64,000 nucleotides of DNA from Spodoptera frugiperda. Lineage: Eukaryota > Arthropoda > Insecta > Lepidoptera > Noctuidae. Every line of letters starts with the position of its first letter. Position 1 is the first letter of the stretch. The stretch lies in contig NC_064220.1 of the NCBI RefSeq assembly GCF_023101765.2, positions 868,001 through 932,000 of the forward strand. The letters run 5' to 3'. Positions 44,601-52,271 of this stretch are shown one piece after another. The notes below the pieces were generated by a model. The model was not told the origin of the DNA. It made no database searches and worked only from the letters and a program-made list of their open reading frames with translations. Made by a program: the position numbers and the translations under genes.

Positions 44601-47240
44601 GAAAGCTTTCTTAAAACATCCTCCATGACAGAATCAAATAAAGCAAGATTCTGATAATTAGGTGGTCTATATACACAAACTACAACATGTCTATCCAGCT
44701 CAACACAGGACAACTCAATGGTGTGTTCAACTGACAGTGCTACAATGTCTTTCCTTTCTTTAGATTTAATACTATTTTTAACTAATATTAGGGACCCACC
44801 ATGTAATATTTGTTTTCTACTGAAATTACTAATTACATTGTAGTTTTCTAGATTTAAAGATGTTAGTTGGTCCTCCTTTAACCAATGCTCTGATAGACAA
44901 ATTAAATCAAACTTAGTTTTTTCTAAAAACAGCTCTAATTCTAAGATTTTTGAGGAACAGCCTTGAATGTTAATATAAAATAATTTAAGGTTGTGCTGCT
45001 CCTGTGTATAATTATTTTGAAATAGTTTTATACTGCCAGAATTTACCTTATCATTCATATGATTGTGTATATCTATATCTATATACTATATTAAAGCTGA
45101 AGAGTTTGTTTGATTGTTTGTTTGTTTGTTTGTTTGAACGCGCTAATCTCATGAGCTACTGGTCCGATTTTAATCATTCTTTTTGTGTTGGATAGCGCAT
45201 TTATCGAAAAAGGTTATAGGCTATAAAACATCACGCTACGATTAAAAGGAACCGAGCAGAGCGGGTGAAACCGCGCGGAAGTAGCTAGTAGGTTATAAGT
45301 GCTCAGAAAGTGGCACATTAAAATGTGGACAATTAGCAAGGTTTTTGTAGTATGTTAACGCTAGATTGAAAATCCCGCGCTCCCCGTAAAGTGGCACGCG
45401 TTATGTTAATGGGAAACCCAGTTATGACATCTTCTCTTTGTATTTACGGAAACTACTTATGACATCTATAGGTTATCTTTAATTATTAATATTAAAAGTT
45501 GTATTGTATATTCCAGGTGGAATGGCAGTCGGACTACGAGCCGTATCTAGTAGTGCACAGATCTGTGCCTAAATACGATACCAGGTTCTCAGGCTTCGGC
45601 TGGAATAAGGTAACGTTGCGTTTTATAGCCAGTGACTTGGTGCTCGCGTTACGATGAATTAGATATTTTACACTATAATTTCTCTTTTGAGTGCTACGTT
45701 AGTAAGGCTGAGCAAGAGTTATCGAGTTTGATTGCTACGTCGGATATAATATTGGAATATGGCCGTAAAAATACATGTATATCTAAGTACGTAAGTTTTT
45801 TTTATGGAACACGCCGGTAATTGAGCCGGATCACCTGATGGTAAGCAATCACCCCAACTCATGGACATTTGAAACACCAGCGTTACAAGTGCGTTTCCAG
45901 CCTTTTGGGGTTAGGAATTTAAAGGTTGTTGGGGAATCGGGGATTGGGACCTCACTTACACAACGAAACACAACACGTCGGTTTTCGGTGAGGCCGTAGT
46001 ATCACTCCGGTCGAGCCGACCCATTTGTGCCGAAGCATGGCTCTTTCACACTTAACGTACGTACGCATTGCAGGTGTCCCACAGCGTAGAGCTGCGCGCG
46101 CAGGGCTACCGCGCCGTGGTACTGCCGGGGGCCTTCGTGGTGCACACGCCGCACGCGCCCTCGCAGGACATCACCGCCTTCCGCGCAGACCCGCACTACC
46201 GCATGTACGTATAGCTATTATGAATAAGGTCTGTTCTCAAGCTATATCCAACTACGTAATATATCAGAAGGGTGTCGAGGAAATAAAACATCCGAAAGCG
46301 ATCACGGTATATTAGCGACTGAATACAATTACATCAACTGCGGGCGCAGCCGCATCGCTGCACAGTTACACATAATACATATATAATCTTATACTTAAGT
46401 ACAAAGTACAATGTGTGTGCGTAGCCTACATACGTATACCCCCACTCCTCTACTACCGCGTGTACATACACCCCCACTACTCTAGTACACTCTTCTTTTT
46501 CTATTCATTCCAACTGTTACTCACTAATATCGCTTTGTAATATTAACACGATTGTCACCTCGCTCATTGACTTTTTTATATTCTTTTTTTTCTATGGTAA
46601 AAGAGAGAGAAACCAATAAAAGAGTCGACGGATCACCGGATGGTAAGCCATCACCAACGCCCATGGACACCCGAAACACCAGAGACGTTACAAGTGCGTT
46701 GTTGGGCTTTTGCGGGTTAGGAATTTAAAGATTGTTGGGGATTGCGAAGGTGAGGTAATTGGGCCTCCGGTAACCTCACTCAGACAACGCAAGCGTTGTT
46801 TCACATCGGTTTTATGTGAGGCCGTAGTCATCACTCCGGCCGAGCCGGTCCATTCGTGCTGAAGCATGGCTCTCCCACACCCCATTCTCATATACATATT
46901 AACCAAGGTCACCTCCAGATAAGTAAACTTTAAAGACTTTGTTCATCTAAATTACCTTTTCAATATTTTTAATAAAATTTCCAATATCTCCTGTAAATTC
47001 ACCTTAACCAACGTGTTCCCTAGAATCTAAACACAAAACAAAATAGACTTTAAGAACGTCAAAATAAAATCTAATTTTCACAATTCCAGCTGCCTTGCCT
47101 TATTGAAACAAGAATTCATGGAGGACCTCAAGAGTAAATACAACATCACATTCAAAGAACCATCGAATTCAGACCCAATGTATCTAGCACAGGCTAAGAG
47201 TTTAATACTGAACCAAGCAGGTGATCAGGACCTGAACTGA
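31528..47240 (+). CDS. LARGE1: LARGE-type xylosyl/glucuronyltransferase (whole gene)
   Basis: Twelve exons: 31528-31740, 32412-32610, 35968-36182, 36796-37128, 37735-37887, 38763-38940, 39636-39766, 40466-40621, 41299-41478, 45517-45609, 46074-46204, 47090-47240. All phases agree and give 710 residues (human LARGE1 is 756). It is a type II Golgi protein: short basic cytosolic end, a helix at about 13-31, a short stem, a GT8-like xylosyltransferase half (about 80-370) with D186-S-D188, and a GT49-like glucuronyltransferase half (about 390-690) with D499-V-D501. The known role of the family is to build the Xyl-GlcA matriglycan on alpha-dystroglycan. Intron 2 holds a sense R1-type LINE and intron 9 an antisense LINE. 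Assignment to LARGE1 versus LARGE2 is not meaningful in insects. Confidence 0.93.
32045..32238. mobile_element. MITE M2 copy
   Basis: TTTTACTCACGTAACTGTTT with right arm CAGTTATGTGAGTAAGCC; LARGE intron 1. Confidence 0.78.
32412..32610 (+). CDS. LARGE1: LARGE exon 2 (GT8-like domain start)
   Basis: Phase 0 in, phase 1 out (GATG|GTAAGT). CETVHIALVCMG and PIHFHFVVD mark the first strands of the xylosyltransferase half. The next intron (about 3.4 kb) contains the R1-type LINE. Confidence 0.93.
33141..33155 (+). repeat. left target-site duplication of the R1-type LINE
   Basis: GTGGTAGTAACTATA is repeated exactly at 35604-35618, directly after the element's poly(A). This defines both ends of the insertion. 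Confidence 0.93.
33156..35603 (+). mobile_element. 5'-truncated R1-clade non-LTR retrotransposon
   Basis: It lies in LARGE intron 2, sense orientation. The reverse transcriptase frame (33158 to about 34500) has SAYRPIVLLDEVGKVFE, GQFGFRRGRSTVDAI, SRGVPQGSVLGPLLWD and a catalytic box reading Y-A-D-E (34151-34162), where Y-A-D-D is expected. After a frameshift near 34490-34520 the C-terminal part continues to 35286 with a C-x2-C...H...C zinc knuckle starting at 34981, typical of R1-clade elements. Gag and endonuclease are missing, so it is a truncated, non-autonomous copy. A 3' UTR ending in the widespread tail repeat and about 23 A residues completes it. A perfect 15-bp duplication flanks it. 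Composition is much more GC-rich than the intron. Confidence 0.92.
35604..35618 (+). repeat. right target-site duplication of the R1-type LINE
   Basis: Exact second copy of the 15-mer at 33141-33155. Confidence 0.93.
35680..35850 (-). repeat. dispersed repeat D
   Basis: CCCAATCCCCGATTCCCCAA to CGTCTGCTCGTTTACCGGCT, between the R1-type LINE and LARGE exon 3. Confidence 0.75.
35968..36182 (+). CDS. LARGE1: LARGE exon 3 (first DxD)
   Basis: Phase 1 in, phase 0 out. HYSGIYALVKLLFP and IVLDSDLTF contain the metal-binding D-S-D at 36111-36119; vertebrate LARGE has D-T-D here. Confidence 0.95.
36250..36455 (-). repeat. tRNA-derived SINE (family 1)
   Basis: Reverse copy with GGGAATCGAACCCGCTACCC, 70 bp after LARGE exon 3. 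Confidence 0.85.
36459..36680. mobile_element. MITE family M5, partial
   Basis: GGTGCTTTTCCACCAGAGAT and ACATAACTTAGCTAAGTCAT match the 5.6 kb copy; LARGE intron 3. Confidence 0.65.
36796..37128 (+). CDS. LARGE1: LARGE exon 4
   Basis: Phase 0 at both ends, 111 codons. WPALGRGYNTGVMLLDL and LADQDVINAIIKNQP are strongly conserved in the LARGE first domain. The acceptor is TTTTTTCACAG and the donor GTTAAG|GTAAGT. Confidence 0.95.
37570..37700 (-). repeat. tRNA-derived SINE (family 1), truncated
   Basis: The body is present, but the tRNA head stops at GTGCGGGAATTGT. It ends about 35 bp before LARGE exon 5. Confidence 0.8.
37735..37887 (+). CDS. LARGE1: LARGE exon 5
   Basis: Phase 0 at both ends, 51 codons. 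IIHWNSPLKYGVK closes the GT8-like domain. The donor AAA|GTTAGT is weaker than the others, so the 3' edge is slightly less certain. Confidence 0.88.
37934..38097 (-). repeat. rearranged R1-type LINE tail copy
   Basis: Reverse tail with an internal inverted piece: AGTAGGAGTAGGAACGGGA is followed at once by its complement. Lies 47 bp after LARGE exon 5. Confidence 0.75.
38440..38718. mobile_element. MITE M2-related copy with 12-3-12 hairpin
   Basis: ACTAGTTTCGAGACACAGAG, GACTCTTCATCATGAGCAG, and a perfect hairpin GACGCGGCTACG (38635) / CGTAGCCGCGTC (38650); ends AGTATTTCTCACGACAG. LARGE intron 5. Confidence 0.68.
38763..38940 (+). CDS. LARGE1: LARGE exon 6 (start of GT49-like half)
   Basis: Phase 0 in, phase 1 out at a weak donor (GAAG|GTATTA). 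DGFDVTLALQLSMDRLLFLE opens the second catalytic half. A GC-rich perfect hairpin lies about 100 bp upstream in the intron. Confidence 0.9.
38968..39145 (+). repeat. LINE 3' fragment
   Basis: CTAGCTTCTGTCAGCGGCTT to ACATACATACAAACTAAC and TATAATATTAGTGT, just after LARGE exon 6. Confidence 0.65.
39282..39568. mobile_element. MITE with TAGGGGCCATCC-type ends
   Basis: CTAGGGGCCATCCATTAATT at the left, inverted at the right (TTTAAGGATGGTCCCCTAG). The interior has G-rich blocks and TGTGACGTCACA-like stretches; LARGE intron 6. Confidence 0.78.
39636..39766 (+). CDS. LARGE1: LARGE exon 7
   Basis: Phase 1 in, phase 0 out (GATCAA|GTAAGT). It encodes GPLSVAIYLADCDV and NIGYHLVFK of the GT49-like domain. 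Confidence 0.93.
39890..40030 (+). repeat. dispersed repeat D, short copy
   Basis: GACACCCGAAACACCAGAAG to AATTGGGCTTCCGG; LARGE intron 7. Confidence 0.7.
40074..40268 (-). repeat. Helitron-like repeat
   Basis: Reverse copy starting ACTAGCTACTTCCGCGCGGT and ending CAGCTTTATAATATTAGTA; LARGE intron 7. Confidence 0.65.
40466..40621 (+). CDS. LARGE1: LARGE exon 8 (second DxD)
   Basis: Phase 0 at both ends. NYLRNVALENVNTPYVFLMD leads to the D-V-D motif of the glucuronyltransferase active site. The acceptor is CACATGGCAG. Confidence 0.95.
40962..41060. mobile_element. MITE M1, left half only
   Basis: CCCTTAGTACGAGTTTGCTT then GATTGGTTGGTTTATTCG; the right arm is missing, next to the R1-type tail at 41098. 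Confidence 0.7.
41098..41252 (+). repeat. R1-type LINE tail copy
   Basis: TTCCGGAGCTGTGGACTACC to CCCCCTCAAAAAAAAA, ending less than 50 bp before LARGE exon 9 and interrupting a MITE that starts near 40964. Confidence 0.82.
41299..41478 (+). CDS. LARGE1: LARGE exon 9 (very GC-rich)
   Basis: Phase 0 at both ends, 60 codons; acceptor GTACTTAG, donor TACGAG|GTACCA. It encodes CLVVAAFESARYR, an Ala/Arg-rich helix, and ATNYTRWTTANAPYE. Base composition is far more GC-rich than the flanking introns. Confidence 0.92.
41607..45058 (-). mobile_element. CR1/Jockey-superfamily LINE, antisense in LARGE intron 9
   Basis: Two minus-strand frames. 45058-43730 encodes an AP-type endonuclease (FDLICLSEHWL, YRPP, CGDFNINLL, SDHCGL). 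The frame open from about 43735 to 42123 encodes a reverse transcriptase (NYRPVSILPVLSKVFEKLIL, CDLSKAFDCVDHETLL, GVPQGSILGPFLF, F-A-D-D) and a C-terminal domain. The two frames are separated only by an A7 run at 43735-43741 (T7 on plus), consistent with a one-base slip. No ORF1 is visible before 45058; the element abuts another repeat there. I extend the 3' end to 41607 because that stretch matches a LINE tail ending in TTTGAC repeats; that extension is inference. Confidence 0.85.
45080..45289 (+). repeat. Helitron-like repeat with (GTTT)n
   Basis: Abuts the 5' end of the antisense LINE. Contains a GTTT tetramer run at 45104-45136 and ends GCGCGGAAGTAGCTAGTA. Confidence 0.65.
45517..45609 (+). 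CDS. LARGE1: LARGE exon 10
   Basis: Phase 0 at both ends, 31 codons. VEWQSDYEPYLVV and FSGFGWNK are diagnostic of the LARGE second domain. The acceptor is TATTCCAG and the donor AATAAG|GTAACG. Confidence 0.94.
45800..46050 (+). repeat. dispersed repeat D
   Basis: GGATCACCTGATGGTAAGCA to GTGCCGAAGCATGGCTCTTT, ending 24 bp before LARGE exon 11. Confidence 0.77.
46074..46204 (+). CDS. LARGE1: LARGE exon 11 (GC-rich)
   Basis: Phase 0 in, phase 2 out (GCAT|GTACGT). It encodes VVLPGAFVVHTPHAPSQDIT, the conserved C-terminal LARGE motif. A dispersed repeat ends about 25 bp before the acceptor. Confidence 0.92.
46620..46895 (+). repeat. dispersed repeat D
   Basis: GGATCACCGGATGGTAAGCC to GCTGAAGCATGGCTCTCCCA; LARGE intron 11. 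Confidence 0.77.
47090..47240 (+). CDS. LARGE1: LARGE exon 12 (C-terminus)
   Basis: The acceptor CAATTCCAG completes an Ile codon with exon 11. It encodes CLALLKQEFMEDLKSKYNI and a short tail to the TGA at 47238. I see no canonical AATAAA close downstream. Confidence 0.92.
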
Positions 47241-47636
47241 TGAGAGCTACCGTCTCCGCTTGTCAGAGGGCGCCAATGTAGCATCACGTCATATTTGTCC
47301 AATCACTGCAGCTCTCAAAAAATTATTGTCCAATGACCGCACATTAGCATGTAGTTGATTGGACAAAAGCAGCGATTGGACAAACTCTCTCGCGATAGCC
47401 CTGATTGTTATGTTTGTAACTATGGTTGTATTTATTCATTGTCTAATTGAACCTGTAGCATGTCTTATGAATGACTCTTAAGAAAATAGTATCTTTTAAC
47501 TCCAAGAGTTGGCCATTCAATATTTTAATAGAGACGCTTTAATTTTTGCGCATCCTAGATGGCGCTGTTGTAGCTTATAGTCTTCTTCATTCAAGTATGG
47601 CTCTCAAAATGTTGACGTTAACAGATCAGAGGGCTT

Positions 47637-47790
47637 AGTACGAGTTTGTTTTACGTTTAACCAGATCGAAACGAGATGTCGCTCGGCGGTCTGATTGGCC
47701 GGCTCCATTGAACCAACCAATTAGAGGGTTAAATGCAGTAACGTTTTTTCGTTAAACGTAAAACAAAGTCGTACTAGACCTTCTGATATA
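47637..47790. mobile_element. MITE M1 copy
   Basis: GCTTAGTACGAGTTTGTTTT and its inverted end AAAGTCGTACTAGACC. Confidence 0.75.
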
Positions 47791-48360
47791 GAAACGAATA
47801 TACGTTCTTCATAAGACATGCAACCGGATTAATTAGATAAAATGTAGGTAAATGCCCCAATTTAGTACTGGTAAGGATAATTTATGTCCCAGATACGTAG
47901 TTTTTTACTTACCGGTGTGATCGAAAAATATGGTGAATATTTTATCGAGGTAGAATTACGGTGAGTGATATTTTTGTGTGTATAAAGATCTGGGCGCTTA
48001 CTCTTGAAACCAATGTCAATGTTAATACAATTTAATAATATGTCAATAATTATATTCAATGTCAGCACTATACAACCACAATAGTAGCTGTTAAATTAGC
48101 ATTCTATACATACGGAATATAAATCGAATTCATCTGTTAAAATAGCATTCCGAATATAAAGCCAAACTCAATACCGTTTAGTTCATTAAATATGCTACGC
48201 AATAGGCGCTAGTGTTGCAACTCAAGATAACAAGATTTCACAATATAAATGTCAATCGATCGGAATTGGATTCAAGAGTAAGCCCCCTGATCTATGTATC
48301 TCTATACCTGTAACAATATTCACTGTATTTTAATTTATACCTTTGAAGTTAAATCTGTAC

Positions 48361-48510
48361 CCTTAGTATGAGTTTGCTTTACGTTTAAAGTAATCGAAAC
48401 GAAAGCGCATTCGGCACTCTGATTGGTTGGTTTATTCGAGCCGGCCAATTAGAGCGCCGAACGCGCTCTCGTTTTGATTACTTCAAACGTAAAGCAAACT
48501 CGTACTAAGG
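48361..48510. mobile_element. 150-bp foldback MITE (family M1)
   Basis: Near-perfect inverted repeat with ends CCTTAGTA(T/C)GAGTTTGCTTTACG; GTAC sits on both sides. The centre has GATTGG / CCAATTAG. Confidence 0.82.
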
Positions 48511-49313
48511 GTACGGGTTGATTAACGTAAGAATTTTTTACTCACGTAAAAATTGCAATAATATTTGTCTATAATATCTTAAGTAGTCATCGAGATTAAA
48601 TAAGTAAAATAATGTATACAGTGTATTATAGCTAGATATATATTATGTACATGTACAATGCATCAATTTTTGTATTTCAGTTTTTGCACCGTGCATAGTC
48701 TAAACTATAGTTGGGTCATTACAAGCGTGCGAATTCAGTCAAAAATAATCGGAACTCTCGCTCATTCTTATGGGCGCATCGGAACTCTCGCTCGCACTGC
48801 TAGTGTTATGTGTAAAAACTTAGTTAAAAAAAAAAAGATTTGTCGATAGTTATTAGAAAAGATAACGAAATAATATTGAAAGAATTGCAGCGTACTTGTT
48901 AAAAGATATTTTTAAAATCATAAAAAAAATTACAAATTTCGACGTAAAATACTAAAAAGATTAACACAGTTTAAATTTAAAGTTAAACACCTACATTACT
49001 TTTATTGCATTAATATTTAATAGTAATTAGCTAACTGATTTATCGATAACGAGTTGCGCAGCACTGTCACAGTCCTTTGACGTAAGAGTTCGGTTTGTAA
49101 TGGCTCAACTATAACAATTAATTCCTAAGAATAATTACTGAGATGACGTATGTAATACCATTTATTTTGTTTAAGTATTTATGTGAAAAGTTGTCAAGCT
49201 GTTGTGAATTGAAAATCAATTAATTTATCTTAAATTCTTTGAAAGAAATCTTTAAATTATGTGACTTTAAGTGGCCGTTTTCACCAATCATCACTAAACT
49301 AAAATTACTGCCG

Positions 49314-49420
49314 CATTCAGAGATATTTCATAATTACTTAAACTATTCCTTAGTAACAATTTTGTATCGAAAACAATTGCTAAGGACTGGGTTAAGTAAC
49401 CATTAAATAACTCTGAGTAC
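49314..49420. mobile_element. foldback element M4, second copy
   Basis: ATTCAGAGATATTTCATAATTAC to TAACCATTAAATAACTCTGA shares AACTATTCCTTAG and TTGCTAAGGACTGGG with the 2.5 kb copy. Confidence 0.72.
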
Positions 49421-49491
49421 AGCGGTTAGACTGAGAAAGCACCTAAACTAATCCCTTACTTGTATACTTAAGTGCCACTTACAGGGGCCTT

Positions 49492-49648
49492 AGTACGAAT
49501 TTCCTTTACGTTTAACGAGATCAAAACGAGACGGCGTTCGGCGCTGTGATTGGCTTACTCCAATGCTTAGTGCATTCCAATCAGAACGCTGAACGCGCTC
49601 TCGTTTCGTTTTCGTTCAACGTAAATCAAACTCGTAATAAGGCTACAG
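49492..49648. mobile_element. MITE M1 copy
   Basis: CCTTAGTACGAATTTCCTTT with inverted end CAAACTCGTAATAAGG. Confidence 0.77.
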
Positions 49649-50024
49649 ATTGATAAATTAAAATGAAGAATGTCACCCATCCTAGCTTAAGGGGTCCTTA
49701 AAACTTAGTAGAGGTTGGCGAAAACGGCCATAGGAATATTATTTTTATATCGTGACAATTCCCGCCTTAGGCGTTTTTTTACTGTGTAGGTAGAATATAA
49801 GAGTACGAATTTGTATGGATATGGTATATTTGTTCATGCTTTATATACATTCCTGTCTTTTTTTAAGGCCGATAGTATACGTGACACTTAAAAGTCTTAT
49901 TTCATTGATACAACATGGTGGTGCGACTAGTCGCGCAACCATGTTTACAGAGACACGCCAGAATTAATACTAGAGTTGATTTGGTTGCCGACAACTTTGT
50001 TGCGCAACAATGTTGATACTTTTT

Positions 50025-50218
50025 TTATTAAACCTTGCTCCACACTAGGATTTTCTCCTGTATCGTGGATGCGTTTACAAACATACAAGTTCACATACAC
50101 ATCACCTAGACCCGAAACAACAATGTGGATCACACAAAGAAAAGTTGCTCCGTGCGAGATCGAACTAGCTACACGTTGCGCGGCAGCCCAGTCACCGTAC
50201 CGATCGTGCATTCTAATT
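50025..50218 (-). repeat. tRNA-derived SINE (family 1)
   Basis: Reverse copy with GAGATCGAACTAGCTACACG, intergenic downstream of LARGE. Confidence 0.8.
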
Positions 50219-51264
50219 AATGAAATAGCCATTTTGTTTCTTGCATAACTTAGTTCTACAACCATGATGTATCAAATAAATATGGCTCTTAAAGTGTCTT
50301 GTATGAGTATAAAAGGCCTAAAATACAAGAAAGGCCATTGCAGTATTTTTTTTATATCTTTTTTATGTATGTTTTATAATTCGGATCGTTTGACTGTATT
50401 ATATTTTAGTTTTAATTATTGTATCGATATTCTGTTAAATCTGGTTAAGTTTTTATGACGATTGTGAATGTATGAATTGTGTAGTAAGAAATCAGTTTAT
50501 AAATCACAGATAATGCCAAATGAAGATTGTCTCTAAAAGTGCGTCAAAATATGAGCGATTAGATGTACCAAAACCTAACAAAGAAATCTTCTAAGAATAA
50601 TCAAAAACTTTTCATTTGTTCCTTGCAAAACCAAAGAAAAATTACTCTTCACTTATTTTGCGTTATTTTCTGAGGGTCGACGAATGTCATGGCTCTCGAC
50701 CAGACGCGCAATCGTACTGTCGTTAGACAGAGAGACATCGGAACAAACACTAAGGATGGTTTGGTAGCCGGCAACTTAGTTGCGCAACCAAGTCGACACC
50801 AGGTTAGGAAGTACGTAGTATACTGAAATAAAGCTCTATATAAACTGTAGAGTATATGATAAAAATATTAAAATACTAATGGACACCGCGGATTTGTTTT
50901 GAACGGGAAATAATTTTGCGCATCATGTGTATTTTTTTTTTCTGACGTAAAGGCGTTTTTTTACAGTTTTTTAACAGTAGCAAAGCCAATAAAATCGAAA
51001 TCGGTTCAGTTGTTCTCAAGATTTGCGCTCAAACACATTCAGTGATTGCTTTTTATATTGTAGAAGATACCTAATACCTTTCTACATTAATTGAAAATTA
51101 TCAATCTTGCCAAACAATATAAACTTGTATAAAATCTTCGCTTATCTTTTAATACACAATATACACTTTATTAAAACTTTATTGCAACCTGTTGTACGCT
51201 ATTTCATTGTGACAATTATGATTTTTACGTATTATTTTTACACTTCATTCCAAATTATACCTTT

Positions 51265-51589
51265 AAGGTAAGCTTCCACAGGCTCGCATCGTACGCATCG
51301 GACGGATCGCATCAAACGGATTAAGTTTTCAGACTGCGTCCAATGTATGCAGCGTTCGGATTGCCGACGCGAATATTAGCAATCGGATTGCTGATACCCC
51401 ATTTACCTACTAGGATTTTTGGCATCGGCATTCCGTATGACGTCATCGGTACGCATCGCATGTAGGCATTGCCGATGAGCGGTCCGTACGATGCGGATCA
51501 GTGGACGCAGTTGTATGAGCTTCTATACAAGACAAACTAAAATACGTTGCGTGCGATGCGTACGATGCGGACCTTTGGACGCTTACCTT
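51265..51589. mobile_element. MITE family M3, long copy
   Basis: AAGGTAAGCTTCCACAGG / CTTTGGACGCTTACCTT ends, with many GCATCG/CGATGC repeats in both orientations. Confidence 0.8.
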
Positions 51590-51954
51590 TAACTTTATAT
51601 TTTTAATTGAGAACTGAGTGGCAGATGTGTCAATTTTTGCAGCTAATTTTATAATTCGGATATGATAAAATGATTTAATCTTTTGTATTTACGCATAATA
51701 AGTTACCTATTTTTCTATATTATGTCGCCAAAGAATGTATTATTTTTGAATATTTTGTTTAATTATTTTTTTAAATTGTAATCGTTGTAAGCACGCCAAC
51801 ACTTGGTGTATCTGTGAACATTTTTACGTAATATTACAAAAACAAAGAAATTAATCGGATCAATGTGTTTTATTTTCAAAGAAGGTATTCACACGTATAA
51901 CCTGAATATCTTATTGTACACAATACATCCATATTGAAGTGTGAAGCACAGTTG

Positions 51955-52215
51955 GAGGAGTGGTTGAGTGACCGGCGGTTATGCAACGTGTCACGGGTTC
52001 GATTCCCGCGCCAGCCAAAAAGTGATAATGACATTTTTGGATTAAAATGGCCATTAGCCCGTAGTCAGGAAGTTCGGCGGTGTTTCACCCCCATGCCTCG
52101 GAAAACACGAACAGAGAGTGCTTGTACACTATATATCTTGTGTCATGGGCTAGTCTAGTTAGACATATGGCCACCATGACGGAAATCGATCAGGAGATTT
52201 ATTTTAATGAAGTAA
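51955..52215 (+). repeat. SINE family 3
   Basis: tRNA-like head with GGGTTCGATTCCCGCGCCAG, then GGCGGTGTTTCACCCCCATG and GGCCACCATGACGGAAATC at its end. This is a common lepidopteran element; its end overlaps the IFT57 3' UTR. Confidence 0.75.
52198..52203 (-). other. poly(A) signal for IFT57
   Basis: AATAAA on the minus strand (TTTATT on plus), 69 bp after the IFT57 stop. It lies inside a tRNA-type SINE copy that appears to supply the 3' UTR. Confidence 0.5.
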
Positions 52216-52271
52216 CAGCAGACAAGGTAAGTAAAAATTGATTTTCGTTAACAAAACATCGAACAACTCCT

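Larger units (their letters stand above)
47241..51954. other. LARGE 3' flank and intergenic DNA
   Basis: No coding exons recognised. Three MITEs, a foldback element, a SINE, an M3 MITE and several imperfect inverted repeats built on TTGCGCAAC (49913-50000, 50760-50810). Confidence 0.55.
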
